A stretch of 64,000 nucleotides of DNA. It comes from Acrocarpospora pleiomorpha. GTDB taxonomy: Bacteria > Actinomycetota > Actinomycetes > Streptosporangiales > Streptosporangiaceae. Both the position numbers and the translations under genes were made by a program. This document shows, in pieces, positions 40,334-50,084 of the stretch; the first letter of the stretch is position 1, and every line of letters starts with the position of its first letter. The notes below the pieces were generated by a model that searched no databases, was not told where the DNA came from, and worked only from the letters and a program-made list of their open reading frames with translations. The DNA lies in NCBI RefSeq assembly GCF_009687885.1, contig NZ_BLAF01000020.1, positions 58,878 through 122,877 of the forward strand. The letters run 5' to 3'.

Positions 40334-42595
40334 TCACAGCGATCCGTGGAAGGTGCGGTCGACCACGTCCTGCTGCTGCTCGCGGGTGAGGCGGACGAAG
40401 TTCACCGCGTACCCGGAGACGCGGATGGTCAGCTGCGGGTAGTTCTCCGGGTGCTCCATCGCGTCCAGCAGGATGGCGCGGGTCAGCACGTTGACGTTCA
40501 TGTGGAAGCCACCGGCGTCCACGTACGCGTCCAGCACGCCGACCAGGTTCCGCACCCGTTCCGCCTCGGTACGCCCGAGCCCTTCGGGCGTCACCGTGTT
40601 GGTCAGCGAGATCCCGTCGCGGGCGTCCGCGTAGGGGAGCTTGGCCACCGACAGGGCCGAGGCGATCATCCCGTGCCGGTCGCGGCCGTTCATCGGGTTG
40701 GCGCCCGGGGCGAACGGCTGGCCGGCGCGGCGGCCGTCGGGGGTGTTGCCGGTGTGCTTGCCGTACACCACGTTGGAGGTGATGGTCAGCACCGACTGGG
40801 TGTGCTCGGCGCCCCGGTAGGCGGGATGCCGCCGCACCTTGGCCATGAACGAGCGGACCAGGTCGACGGCGATGGAGTCCACCCGGTCGTCGTTGTTGCC
40901 GAAGGCGGGGTAGTCGCCCTCGACCACGTAGTCGACCGCCATGCCGGAGGCGTCGCGGAGCACGCGCACGCGGGCGTGGCGGATCGCCGACAGGCTGTCG
41001 GCGGCGACGGACAGGCCGGCGATGCCGCAGGCCAGGGTGCGCTTGACCGGGTAGTCGTGCAGGGCCATCTCGACGCGCTCGTAGGCGTACTTGTCGTGCA
41101 TGTAGTGGATGACGTTGAGCGCGTTGACATACGTGCGGGCCAGCCAGTCCATCATCCGGTCGAAGGCGGGGGCGACCTCCTCATACGACAGGTACTCGCC
41201 TGTCAACGCCGGGACGGCGGGGCCGACCTGGTCGCCGGTCATCTCGTCGCGGCCGCCGTTGATGGCGTACAGCAGGGTCTTGGCGAGGTTGACCCGGGCG
41301 CCGAAGAACTGCATCTGCTTCCCGACGGGCGCGGCCGACACGCAGCAGGCGATCGCGGTGTCGTCGCCGAAGCACGGGCGCATCAGGTCGTCGCTCTCGT
41401 ACTGGATGGAGCTGGTCTCGATCGACAGCCGGGCGCAGAAGCGTTTGAACGGCTCGGGCAGCCGGGGGGACCAGAACACCGTCAGGTTCGGCTCGGGGGC
41501 GGGGCCGAGGTTGCGCAGGGTCTGCAGGTAGCGGAAGCTCGTGCGGGTGACCAGGGTCCGGCCGTCCTCGCCCATGCCGCCGATCGACTCGGTCACCCAG
41601 GTCGGGTCGCCGGAGAAGAGCTGGTCGTATTCGGGGGTGCGCAGGAAGCGCACGATCCGCAGCTTGATGACGAAGTCGTCGATCAGTTCCTGGGCGCGCT
41701 CCTCGGTGATGAGGCCGTCGGCGAGGTCGCGTTCCAGGTAGACGTCCAGGAAGGTGGCGGTGCGGCCCAGCGACATGGCCGCGCCGTTCTGCTCCTTGAT
41801 CGCGGCCAGGTAGGCCAGGTAGAGCCACTGGATCGCCTCGCGCGCGGTGGCGGCGGGACGGGAGACGTCGCAGCCGTAGGAGGCGGCCATCTCGCGCAGG
41901 TCGGCCAGGGCGCGGATCTGCTCGGCCAGCTCCTCCCGGTCGCGGATCACGGGGTCGCTGGAGAAGGCCCGGTCGAGGCTGTGCAGCTCGTCCTTCTTGG
42001 CCTCGATGAGGCGGTTCACGCCGTACAGGGGGACGCGGCGGTAGTCGCCGATGATGCGGCCCCGGCCGTACGCGTCGGGCAGGCCGGTGATGATCCCCGA
42101 GCGGCGCGCGGCGCGGATCTCGGCGGTGTAGGCGTCGAAGACGCCGTCGTTGTGGGTTTTGCGATATTTGGTGAAGATCTCCTTCACCATGGGGTCGAGC
42201 GGGTAGCCGTAGGCGGCCAGGCCGTTCTCGACCATCCGCAGGCCGCCCTGCGGCATGATCGCCCGCTTGAGCGGCGCGTCGGTCTGCAGGCCCACGATCA
42301 GTTCCCGTTCCCGGTCGATGTAGCCGGGCCGGTGGGCGGTGATCGAGGACGGCGTCGAGGCGTCCACGGTGAGGACGCCGCGCCGCCGCTCCTCGGGCAG
42401 CAGGCCGGCGATCTTGCCCCAGACGGCGCGGGTCCGGTCGGTCGCCGGGGTCAGGAAGGTCTCGTCGCCCTCGTACGGCGTGTAGTTGGCCTGGATGAAC
42501 GCGCGCACGTCGATGGCCGCACGCCAGGCCGTCCCCTGGAACCCGTGCCAGGCGATGACCGGGGCCATCGGCTCCCGGTCCATGGTGACCGTCAT
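40334..42595 (-). CDS. pflB: formate C-acetyltransferase (pyruvate formate-lyase)
   Basis: A 753-residue glycyl-radical enzyme converting pyruvate and CoA to acetyl-CoA and formate. The active-site Cys pair C417-C418 is in IACCVSAAPVGKQMQFFGAR, and the glycyl-radical Gly is G728 in RVSGYAVNF near the C-terminus. The length matches the family. ATG 42595 is chosen; upstream in-frame codons are part of the PNPOx gene's 3' region. It needs the radical-SAM activase encoded at 45729-46529. Unusual in mostly aerobic actinomycetes, it implies anaerobic or microaerobic pyruvate use. Confidence 0.95.
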   Translation of the reverse strand: MTVTMDREPMAPVIAWHGFQGTAWRAAIDVRAFIQANYTPYEGDETFLTPATDRTRAVWGKIAGLLPEERRRGVLTVDASTPSSITAHRPGYIDRERELIVGLQTDAPLKRAIMPQGGLRMVENGLAAYGYPLDPMVKEIFTKYRKTHNDGVFDAYTAEIRAARRSGIITGLPDAYGRGRIIGDYRRVPLYGVNRLIEAKKDELHSLDRAFSSDPVIRDREELAEQIRALADLREMAASYGCDVSRPAATAREAIQWLYLAYLAAIKEQNGAAMSLGRTATFLDVYLERDLADGLITEERAQELIDDFVIKLRIVRFLRTPEYDQLFSGDPTWVTESIGGMGEDGRTLVTRTSFRYLQTLRNLGPAPEPNLTVFWSPRLPEPFKRFCARLSIETSSIQYESDDLMRPCFGDDTAIACCVSAAPVGKQMQFFGARVNLAKTLLYAINGGRDEMTGDQVGPAVPALTGEYLSYEEVAPAFDRMMDWLARTYVNALNVIHYMHDKYAYERVEMALHDYPVKRTLACGIAGLSVAADSLSAIRHARVRVLRDASGMAVDYVVEGDYPAFGNNDDRVDSIAVDLVRSFMAKVRRHPAYRGAEHTQSVLTITSNVVYGKHTGNTPDGRRAGQPFAPGANPMNGRDRHGMIASALSVAKLPYADARDGISLTNTVTPEGLGRTEAERVRNLVGVLDAYVDAGGFHMNVNVLTRAILLDAMEHPENYPQLTIRVSGYAVNFVRLTREQQQDVVDRTFHGSL

Positions 42596-42602
42596 CGGAA
42601 CC

Positions 42603-43034
42603 TCACAGGGCCTGGATGCGGCGGCCGGTGATCCGCTGCGGGATGATGCGGACGTAGTGGTCACGGGTGCCGCCCGCCCAGGCCTGGACCCCCGGATCGG
42701 CCACCCCGCGCACTTCGTCGTCCGCGACGTGGTGGACGGGACCCTGCACCAGCACGCTCCACCCCTCGTGCCGGATGACGTCGATCTCGTCCACCTCGAA
42801 AGCGATCTTGATCTCCAGGTCCTCGATGCCCGTGCGCAGATCCTCGTCCATCGCGCCGCCCGCGCGGGTCCGGAACACGATCGCGCCGTCGATGACGCGG
42901 TAGTTCACCGGCAGGATGGTCGGCCCGTCCGAGCCGTTGAAGGCCACCCGGCCGACGCCCCCGGGAGAGATCAGGCTCAGGCACTCCGCCGCGCCGAGCT
43001 CGTGGAGTTCGGCCGCGTTCGTCGTCTCCGCCAT
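42603..43034 (-). CDS. pyridoxamine 5'-phosphate oxidase-fold flavin-binding protein
   Basis: A 143-residue split-barrel protein. It has GVGRVAFNGSDGPTILPVNY, VFRTRAGGAMDED, then VSWxVLV-type GWSVLVQGPVHHV. The family binds FMN, F420 or haem-type ligands and often includes dormancy-linked members in mycobacteria. It lies just upstream of pflB (7-bp gap), so the two are probably co-transcribed. Divergent from the universal-stress gene. Confidence 0.85.
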   Translation of the reverse strand: MAETTNAAELHELGAAECLSLISPGGVGRVAFNGSDGPTILPVNYRVIDGAIVFRTRAGGAMDEDLRTGIEDLEIKIAFEVDEIDVIRHEGWSVLVQGPVHHVADDEVRGVADPGVQAWAGGTRDHYVRIIPQRITGRRIQAL

Positions 43035-43114
43035 CGGATCGTCCTTCCTCGTCGTCCTGGTTCCGAGTCTTCCCGGCGGCGGCCCGGGACGACATGGCCG
43101 ATGGGCCTGGTCCG

Positions 43115-43129
43115 GTGGGACCTTCGGCT
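43115..43129. promoter_or_regulatory. GGGACCTTCGGCTCT, Dos-box-like element upstream of usp
   Basis: The 146-bp divergent gap between the PNPOx and universal-stress genes holds GGGACCTTCGGCTCT, and a GGCCGATGGGCC element lies a little upstream (about 43093-43104). The first resembles DosR/DevR boxes (GGGACTTTCGGCCC type). This is a similarity judged by eye only. Confidence 0.3.
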
Positions 43130-43180
43130 CTGGGCCGCCAGGCCGCCGGGCGATGCGATGGAGGGGACGAAGGAGGAGTC

Positions 43181-44038
43181 ATGAAGGATGTCATCGTCGT
43201 CGGCGTGGACGGCTCGCCCGCCTCGCTCGCGGCCGTGGAATGGGCCACCGACGACGCGGTCCGCACCCGCGCGGCGCTGCGCATTGTGTTCGTCCTGGAC
43301 CGCTACCCGTACGAGATCACCAGGTTCCCCGACCACAACCTGGGCGACCAGCTGGCCCGCGGCGCCGCCCGCATCCTGGACAAGGCCGAGCAAACCGCCC
43401 TCGCCCGCAGCCCGGGCATCGCCTTCACCAGGGAGATCATCGAGGGCAGACCCGCCGAGGTGCTGCGCGAGCTGGCGGCCGGCGCCGCCGAGCTGGTGGT
43501 CGGCACCCGCGGCATGGGCGGCTTCGCCCGGGCCATCCTCGGCTCCGTCAGCTCGCACGTGGCCGGCCACGCGCCAGGACCGGTGGTCGTGGTGAACCGG
43601 CTGCCCGAGACGACCCGCGGCGAGGTCGTCGTCGGGGTCGACGACTCCCCGGCCTGCCGGCCCGCCCTGGCCTACGCCTTCGAGCAGGCCCGGCTGCGCG
43701 GCAGCGCGGTGCGCGCCCTGCACGCCTGGCAGGTCCCGGTGCACGCCTTCGCGCCCGAGATCAGCTACGACATGGACGAGATCAGGACCGCCCAGCACGC
43801 GGTCGTGACCGGCCTGCTCGACCGGTATCGGGAGGAATACCCGGACGTGAAGGTCATCGAGGACGTGCACTCCGCGCATCCGGTGGAGGCGCTCGTGGAC
43901 GCCTCCGGCGGCGCGGACCTGCTCGTGGTCGGATCCCACGGCCGCGGCGCCCTCGGCGCCGTCGTGCTCGGTTCGGTCAGCCGGGGCGTGCTGCACCACG
44001 CCCGGTGCCCGGTCGCCGTCGTACGCCCCAGGGCCTGA
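43181..44038 (+). CDS. tandem universal stress protein (UspA)
   Basis: A 285-residue protein with two Usp domains. Each has the start VVVGVDGSPAS / VVVGVDDSPAC and the ATP-binding end G-x2-G-x9-G: GTRGMGGFARAILGSVSSHV and GSHGRGALGAVVLGSVSRGV. AAGGAGGAG precedes the ATG. Tandem ATP-binding Usps of actinobacteria are commonly hypoxia-induced. The neighbours (pfl genes, SulP, P-type ATPase) fit a dormancy/redox-stress island. Confidence 0.93.
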   Translation: MKDVIVVGVDGSPASLAAVEWATDDAVRTRAALRIVFVLDRYPYEITRFPDHNLGDQLARGAARILDKAEQTALARSPGIAFTREIIEGRPAEVLRELAAGAAELVVGTRGMGGFARAILGSVSSHVAGHAPGPVVVVNRLPETTRGEVVVGVDDSPACRPALAYAFEQARLRGSAVRALHAWQVPVHAFAPEISYDMDEIRTAQHAVVTGLLDRYREEYPDVKVIEDVHSAHPVEALVDASGGADLLVVGSHGRGALGAVVLGSVSRGVLHHARCPVAVVRPRA

Positions 44039-45703
44039 CTATCCGGACCGCCACTCCTCGTAGGCGGCGACGGCGGTGGGCAAAGTGGGGAACAGGCGCT
44101 CTTCGCCGATCGCGGCGGTCAGGCCGAACGCGTCCAGGGACTCGCGGAGGTCCTGCTTGACCCTGGCCATGCCGAAGACGATGCCCCGGGCGGTCAGCTC
44201 CGACCGCAGCGAGTCGAGGGCGTCCAGCGCGGTGATGTCGACCTCGACGTTGGCCTCCGCGTTGAGGACGAACCACCGGATCGCGCGGTCCTGGCTGTCC
44301 ACGGCGGCCAGCGCGCGCCGGCGGAAGTTCTGGGCGTTGGCGAAGAACAGAGGGGAGTCGTAGCGGTAGATCAGCAGCCCGGGGATGGTCCGCGCCTGCG
44401 GGTAGTCGTCGATGTCGTGCATGCCGGCCAGGCCGGGGACGATGCCGAGGATCGCGTCGTGGGGGCGGGCCACCCGGGCGAGCATCTCGGCGACGGAGAG
44501 GGCCACGGCGAGGAGCACGCCGTACAGGATGTCGAGGACCAGGACGCTGACGCAGGTGGCCACGGCGAGGAGCAGCTCGCTGCGCCGGAAGGCGAACAGG
44601 CGGCGGAACTGGGCCACGTCGATCAGCTGGAGGGCGGCGTAGACGACGATGCCGCCGAGGGCCGCGAGCGGGAACCCGGCCAGCAGCGGCCCTCCCACCA
44701 GCAGCACCAGGACCACCACGAGCAGTGTGACCAGGGAATACAGCTGGGTACGGCTGCCCGCCGCGTCGGCCAGCGCGGTACGGCTCCCGCTGCTGCTGAC
44801 GGGAAATCCCTGGAACACCCCCGCCCCCACGTTCGCGGCGCCCAAGGCGAGGAGCTCCTGGTTGGCGTCGATCTGCTGGTTGTGGCGCGCGGCGAAGGAC
44901 CGGCCGGTGAGCATGTTGTCGCTGTAACCCACCAGCAGGACGCCCAGGGCGGGCAGCACGAGCTCGCCCAGGCCGCTTATCGTCAGGCCCGGCGCCGGGA
45001 GCCCGCCGGGAATCGGGCCGACGACCTCGATCCCGAAGCGTTCCAGGCCGAAGGCCGCGACGGCGGCGGTGGCCAGCAGGACCACCAGCAGCGGGCCCGG
45101 CAGCGCGGGAAACAGCCGCCGCACCAGGAAGAGGAAGGCCAGCACGGCCACCGCGAACAGCAGCGTCCACCCGTGGATCCCCGGCAGCCCGCGAGCGAAC
45201 GAGGCCAGCTCCGCGAAGAACTCGTTCCCCGACACCGGCACCCCGGTGACCCGGCCCAGCTGCCCGACGATCATGGTGAGGGCGAGCCCCGCGAGATACC
45301 CGACCAGGACGGGCCGGGACAGCAGGTCGGCGACGAAACCCAGCCGGAGCGCCCAGCAGGCGGTCGCGAACACCCCCACCAGGACGGCCAGCGTGGCCGC
45401 GAGCGCCGCGTACCGCGCGGGATCGCCCGCGGCCAGCGGCCCGATCGTGACCGCCGTCATCAGCGCGGTGGAGGACTCGGGCCCGATGGACAGCTGGCGG
45501 GAGGACCCGAGCACCGCGTAGAGGGCCAGCGGCGCCAGGATCGCCCAGAGCCCGGCCACCGGCGGCAGCCCGGCCACCGTCGCGTACGCCATGACCTGGG
45601 GCACCAGATATCCCGCCACGGTGAGCCCGGCGAGCAGATCGCCGCGCAGCCACGTACGCCGGTAGCGCCGCAGATCCGCGAAGAGCGCGGGTAGCTGGAT
45701 CAT
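44039..45703 (-). CDS. SulP family anion transporter with STAS domain
   Basis: A 554-residue SLC26/SulP permease. It has a hydrophobic core with about 11-14 helices (residues 20-400), with GLTVAGYLVPQVMAYATVAG and PVSSSGSRTALADAAGSRTQ as the family signatures, then a C-terminal STAS domain (about 430-550). Transports sulfate, bicarbonate or another anion; which one is not determinable. The mycobacterial homologue Rv1739c is in the DosR regulon. Convergent with the usp gene (adjacent stop codons). Confidence 0.92.
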   Translation of the reverse strand: MIQLPALFADLRRYRRTWLRGDLLAGLTVAGYLVPQVMAYATVAGLPPVAGLWAILAPLALYAVLGSSRQLSIGPESSTALMTAVTIGPLAAGDPARYAALAATLAVLVGVFATACWALRLGFVADLLSRPVLVGYLAGLALTMIVGQLGRVTGVPVSGNEFFAELASFARGLPGIHGWTLLFAVAVLAFLFLVRRLFPALPGPLLVVLLATAAVAAFGLERFGIEVVGPIPGGLPAPGLTISGLGELVLPALGVLLVGYSDNMLTGRSFAARHNQQIDANQELLALGAANVGAGVFQGFPVSSSGSRTALADAAGSRTQLYSLVTLLVVVLVLLVGGPLLAGFPLAALGGIVVYAALQLIDVAQFRRLFAFRRSELLLAVATCVSVLVLDILYGVLLAVALSVAEMLARVARPHDAILGIVPGLAGMHDIDDYPQARTIPGLLIYRYDSPLFFANAQNFRRRALAAVDSQDRAIRWFVLNAEANVEVDITALDALDSLRSELTARGIVFGMARVKQDLRESLDAFGLTAAIGEERLFPTLPTAVAAYEEWRSG

Positions 45704-45728
45704 GACCGCCAGTGTGGCAGTTCATGGC

Positions 45729-46529
45729 TCAGACGCTGACCACGCCGTGGGCTCGGAACTGGGCGTGGACGCGGTCGAGCAGCGCCTGATCCGGCGGCTG
45801 GACGTGGGCGAGCGGGAAGGCCAGGCCGAGCCGCTCGTACTTCTCGATGGCCATGCGATGGAAGGGCAGCACGTCGACATGGTCCACATTGCCCAGATCC
45901 GCGATGAAGGCGGCGAGGGCGTCCACGTGCGCGGGATCATCGGTGAGGCCGGGCACGAGCACGAAACGGATCCACGTCGGCCGGCCCAGCTCCGCCAGGC
46001 GGCGGGCGAACCGCAGGGTCGGTTCCAGCTCGACACCGGTGAGATCGCGGTACGCCTTCGGATCCGCGGACTTGATGTCGAGCAGCACCAGATCGGTGTC
46101 GGCCAGCAGGGAGTCGGTGGCGCGATCGCCGAGAAAGCCCGAGGTGTCCAGCGCCGTGTGCAGGCCGATCTCGTGGCAGCGCCGGAGCAGGTCCGCGGTG
46201 AAGCGATGCTGGAGCAGGGGCTCGCCGCCGCTGACGGTGACCCCGCCGCCCGCCACGGCGATGAACCGCCGGTATTTGCCGACTTCTGCCATGACCTCGT
46301 CGGTCGTGACCCGGCGGCCGTCGCGCATCCGCCATGTCTCCGGGTTCTGGCAGTAGAGGCAGCGCAGCGCGCACCCTGCGGTGAAGACCACGAACCGTGT
46401 CCCGGGCCCGTCGACGCCGATCGACAGATCCCAGGAACTGATGACGCCGGTGCCCGGCGCCGGAGCCGGCAGGCGCAGTTCACCCGCCGCCTCGGCCAGC
46501 ACGCTCTTTCGCCCGTTCACACATCCCAC
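45729..46529 (-). CDS. pflA: pyruvate formate-lyase activating enzyme (radical SAM)
   Basis: A 266-residue radical SAM enzyme with the 4Fe-4S motif CALRCLYC (C53, C57, C60), GGVTVSGGEPLL (GGE motif), and DIKSADPKAYRDLTG. It installs the glycyl radical on PflB. It is separated from pflB by three genes, two of which lie on the same strand. The start is uncertain: GTG 46529 is listed, but GTG 46520 has a better-placed GGGA. Confidence 0.93.
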   Translation of the reverse strand: MGCVNGRKSVLAEAAGELRLPAPAPGTGVISSWDLSIGVDGPGTRFVVFTAGCALRCLYCQNPETWRMRDGRRVTTDEVMAEVGKYRRFIAVAGGGVTVSGGEPLLQHRFTADLLRRCHEIGLHTALDTSGFLGDRATDSLLADTDLVLLDIKSADPKAYRDLTGVELEPTLRFARRLAELGRPTWIRFVLVPGLTDDPAHVDALAAFIADLGNVDHVDVLPFHRMAIEKYERLGLAFPLAHVQPPDQALLDRVHAQFRAHGVVSV

Positions 46530-46626
46530 TGTCGCGGCAGAGCGGTGCTCCGCTCAGCGTCCGGAAGTCCCCGACCGCCGGGACCAAAGCCCTCCTATGA
46601 GAACCCTTCGGCGGTGATTTCGGGAC

Positions 46627-46641
46627 TTTCGCCAGGTGCCG
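46627..46641. promoter_or_regulatory. TTCGGGACTTTCGCC, Dos-box-like element in the pflA/ATPase gap
   Basis: The 180-bp divergent gap between pflA and the P-type ATPase carries TTCGGGACTTTCGCC, similar to the DosR half-site TTSGGGACTWW, and CGACTTTCTTGGC about 50 bases further on. Similarity judged by eye. Apart from this the gap shows no gene. Confidence 0.3.
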
Positions 46642-46709
46642 CATCGCCGCCGGAGATCAGAACCTGGACGTGGGCGCCCCGACTTTCTTGGCTCGATCAA
46701 AGGACGTGT

Positions 46710-49190
46710 ATGAGCACCCTTGTCGAAGGCCTGACATCGGCCGAGGCCGAGCATCGCCGCGCTACCTGTGGCCCCAACTTTGTGCCGATACGACGCGGCC
46801 GGCATCTTTGGGACCGCCTGTTCACCCAGCTGCGTGACCCGATGATCGTCCTGCTCCTGGCCGCGGGCGCGATCGCGCTGGCCATGCGGGACCTCGTGGA
46901 CGCCCTGGTCATCGGCCTGGTGATCGCGGTCAACACCACGATCGGAGTGCTCCAGGAACTGCGCGCCGCCCGCGCGGTCGACGCCCTGGCCGACCTCGCC
47001 GCGCCCACGGCCCGGGTCCGGCGGGACGGCGCCGACCGGGTGATACCGGCCGCCGAGGTGGTGCCGGGGGATCTGATGATCCTCACGGCCGGTGACGTGG
47101 TGGCCGCCGACGCCGAGCTGGCCGAAGCGGTGCAGTTGCAGCTCGACGAGGCGGCGCTCACCGGCGAGTCGGTGCCCGTGGACAAGGCCGTGACCCTGGG
47201 CCCGGACGAGCGGCGGGTCTGGGCGGGCACGGTGGTCACGCACGGGCGCGGCGCCGCGACGGTGACCGGCACCGGGGCGGACAGCTCGCTGGGCCGGATC
47301 GCGGCGTCGCTGGCCGGTCAGCGCCCCCGCCCGACGCCGCTCCAGACGCGGCTGGCCCGCCTGGGCCGCCTGCTGGCGCTGAGCGTCCTGGCGGCCAGCG
47401 CGCTGGTGTTCGTCCTGGGCGTGCTCCGGGGCGAGCCGGTCCTGGAAATGCTGCTGGTCGGGGTCAGCCTGGCCGTGGCGGTCGTGCCGGAGTCGCTGCC
47501 CGCGGTGGTGACGCTGGCGCTGGCCCTGGGAGCGCGCCGGATGGCGCAGCGGTCGGCCGTGGTGCGCCGCCTGCCCGCCGTCGAGACGCTGGGCTCGGTG
47601 TCCGTACTCGCCGTGGACAAGACGGGCACCCTCACCGAGGGCCGGATGGTGGCCACGCGCGTCTGGACCGCCTCGGGAGCCGAATACGAGGTCACCGGCA
47701 GCGGGTACGCCCCGGTCGGCGAGATCAGGCCGGACCCCGATGACCTGTCCCCCCTGCTGCGGGCCGCGGTCCTGTGCAATGACGCCCATCTGGTGCCGCC
47801 CGGCCGGGACGGCGAGTGGAGCGCCGCCGGTGATCCGCTGGAGGCCGCCCTGCTGGCCCTGGCCGGAAAGGCCGGGATGGACCCGGCGGTGTGCCGGGGC
47901 GAGTACCCGCGAGTGTCGGAAGTGCCGTTCGACAGCTCCCGCAAGCGCATGACCACCGTTCACCGCACCCCCGCCGGCGGCTGGCTCGTAGCCTGCAAGG
48001 GCGCTCCCGATGTGATCGGGGACTCGGCGGCCGCCCTGGCCAAGGCGGCGGAACTGGCCGCGTCGGGGTACCGGGTGATCGCCGTGGCCGAAAACATGTC
48101 CGACACGCCGCCCACCACGGAGGGCGAGCTGCGGCTGCTGGGACTGGTGGCGATCACCGATCCGCCCCGGGCCGACGCCGCCGGGGCGGTCGCCGCCTGC
48201 ATGCGGGCGGGCATCCAGCTCCGGCTCATCACGGGCGACCACCCGGCCGCCGCCAGGGCCGTCGCCGAGCGGGTCGGCATTCCGGCCGCGGGCGACCAGG
48301 TGGTCACCGGACCCGAACTCGCCGAGGGCGTGCCGGCGGATCGGCTCGCCGGGGCCCGCGTCTTCGCCCGTACGCTGCCGGAGCAGAAGCTGGACATCGT
48401 CCAGGCCCTGCAGCGGGACGGTCACGTGGTGGCGATGACCGGCGACGGCGTGAACGACGGGCCGGCGCTGCGCCGCGCGGACATCGGGGTGGCCATGGGC
48501 CGCGGCGGCACCGAGGTGGCCCGGCAGGCCGCCGACCTGGTGCTCACCGACGACAACCTGCGGACCGTGGTGTCGGCGGTCGAGGAGGGCCGCCGCATCT
48601 ACGCCAACATCCGCCGCTTCCTGCGGTACGGGCTCAGCGGCGGCCTCGCCGAGCTGCTCGTCATGCTCGCCATGCCGTTCTTCGGCCCGGCCGTGGCGCT
48701 GCAGCCCGCGCAGATCCTCTGGATCAACATGCTCACCCACGGCCTGCCCGGTGTCGCCATGGGAGCGGAACCGGCCGATCCGGAGGCCATGGGCCGCCCG
48801 CCCCGCCCGCTGCGGCAGTCCATCCTCGGCGGCCTGCTCGCGCCGATCGCGGGGACCGGCGCCGCCATCGCGGCCATCGCGGTCGGGCTCGGCGCGTGGG
48901 CGTGGGCGACCGGCCGCCCCTGGCAGACCATGATCTTCATCACGCTCGGGCTCGCGCAGCTCGGCGTCGCCCTGGCCGTGCGCGCTCCGGTGCCCGCCGA
49001 CCACCGGCGGCGCAACCGTTTCCTCGACCTGGCCGTCGTGACGGCGCTGATCTTCCAGGTCGCCCCTATGTACCTGGAGCCGATGCGGCAGCTCCTGCGC
49101 ATCGAGCCGCTCGGCGCGGGTGAACTGCTGCTCGCCTGCGGTCTGGCGGTGATCCCGGGCCTGGTGCTGGCGGCGACCCGCCGCCGGTGA
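46710..49190 (+). CDS. type II P-type cation-transporting ATPase
   Basis: An 826-residue P2-type ATPase. It has LDEAALTGESVPVDK (actuator), VVPESLPAVVTLALALGARR (M4 ion-binding segment), DKTGTLTEG with phospho-Asp D303, and MTGDGVNDGPALR (576-588). Ten hydrophobic helices fit the topology. AAGGA precedes ATG 46710. It pumps Ca2+ or a similar cation out of the cell. The M4 PESLP in place of PEGLP and its company resemble mycobacterial CtpF, which belongs to the hypoxia regulon. Confidence 0.92.
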   Translation: MSTLVEGLTSAEAEHRRATCGPNFVPIRRGRHLWDRLFTQLRDPMIVLLLAAGAIALAMRDLVDALVIGLVIAVNTTIGVLQELRAARAVDALADLAAPTARVRRDGADRVIPAAEVVPGDLMILTAGDVVAADAELAEAVQLQLDEAALTGESVPVDKAVTLGPDERRVWAGTVVTHGRGAATVTGTGADSSLGRIAASLAGQRPRPTPLQTRLARLGRLLALSVLAASALVFVLGVLRGEPVLEMLLVGVSLAVAVVPESLPAVVTLALALGARRMAQRSAVVRRLPAVETLGSVSVLAVDKTGTLTEGRMVATRVWTASGAEYEVTGSGYAPVGEIRPDPDDLSPLLRAAVLCNDAHLVPPGRDGEWSAAGDPLEAALLALAGKAGMDPAVCRGEYPRVSEVPFDSSRKRMTTVHRTPAGGWLVACKGAPDVIGDSAAALAKAAELAASGYRVIAVAENMSDTPPTTEGELRLLGLVAITDPPRADAAGAVAACMRAGIQLRLITGDHPAAARAVAERVGIPAAGDQVVTGPELAEGVPADRLAGARVFARTLPEQKLDIVQALQRDGHVVAMTGDGVNDGPALRRADIGVAMGRGGTEVARQAADLVLTDDNLRTVVSAVEEGRRIYANIRRFLRYGLSGGLAELLVMLAMPFFGPAVALQPAQILWINMLTHGLPGVAMGAEPADPEAMGRPPRPLRQSILGGLLAPIAGTGAAIAAIAVGLGAWAWATGRPWQTMIFITLGLAQLGVALAVRAPVPADHRRRNRFLDLAVVTALIFQVAPMYLEPMRQLLRIEPLGAGELLLACGLAVIPGLVLAATRRR

Positions 49191-49287
49191 TGTGTGTCCT
49201 TTGACCAACAGCGGAACTCCCCGCTCAAGCCGGGGCGTACCGGGTGGGTGAAAAGACCGAACCCACTATCACGATCAAGGACATGAG

Positions 49288-50079
49288 ATGCGTACCACCC
49301 TGAAGAAGAACCTGGCCCGGACGTCGCTGCTGGCCTTCGCGTCCGCCACGCTGGCCGCCTCCCTTGCCGCCCCCAGCCATGCCGCCTCCACCGGCACGGT
49401 CGGCCTCAGCAACGGGAAGATCACCTACACCGCGGGTGTCGGCGGGATCAACAGCGCGTCCATCACCGTCTTCAACGGCAAGATCACCGTTTTCGACACC
49501 GAGCCGCTCACCGCGCTCCCCGGGTGCGAGAAGCTCACCCCGCGTGCGGCGACCTGCGGGACGTCGGCCGGCGAATTCGCCGCCAACCTCGGTGACATGA
49601 ACGACTCCTTCAGCGTCGGAGTGTCGTTCAAGGGCACCGTCAACGGGGGAGACGGCAACGACAACCTCATCGCCGGCAGCACCTCGCCGACCGGCCGGGC
49701 GATCACCTGGATCGGCGGCACCGGCACCGACACCGTCTCCTACCGGAGTAGCGACCTGTCGGTGCGGGTGAGCCTGGACAACAGGGCCAACGACGGCCGC
49801 AACATCGACTCCGACAACGTCCGCGACGACGTGGAGAACATCGTCGGCTCCGCCCTCGGCGGCGACTTCCTGATCGGCAGCGACGGCAACAACCGGATCG
49901 AGGACGCCGGCGGCTCCGGCGACAAGCTGTTCGGCCTCGGCGGCAAGGACCAGCTCTTCGCCAAGGACCAGGCCAAGGACAGCGACCTGGACTGCGGCCC
50001 GGGCGTCGACGAGATCGTCATCGACAAGGCCGGCCTCGACCCCGAGCCTGTCTCCTGCGAGACCATCGAGAGGTTCTAA
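49288..50079 (+). CDS. secreted RTX-like calcium-binding protein
   Basis: A 263-residue exported protein with a Sec signal peptide (cleavage after about residue 32, SHA). The mature region has degenerate nonapeptide RTX repeats (GGDGNDNLI, GGTGTDTVSY, GSDGNNRI, GLGGKDQLF) that would bind Ca2+ in a beta-roll. Cysteines near residues 80, 91 and in the C-terminal CETIERF may form disulfides. It lies 97 bp downstream of the cation ATPase but with its own RBS. Function unknown. Confidence 0.82.
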   Translation: MRTTLKKNLARTSLLAFASATLAASLAAPSHAASTGTVGLSNGKITYTAGVGGINSASITVFNGKITVFDTEPLTALPGCEKLTPRAATCGTSAGEFAANLGDMNDSFSVGVSFKGTVNGGDGNDNLIAGSTSPTGRAITWIGGTGTDTVSYRSSDLSVRVSLDNRANDGRNIDSDNVRDDVENIVGSALGGDFLIGSDGNNRIEDAGGSGDKLFGLGGKDQLFAKDQAKDSDLDCGPGVDEIVIDKAGLDPEPVSCETIERF

Positions 50080-50084
50080 CCACC

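Noticed and set aside
40346..42631. A 761-codon plus-strand frame over pflB
   Set aside because: Antisense shadow with no recognisable domain; pflB has exact catalytic motifs.
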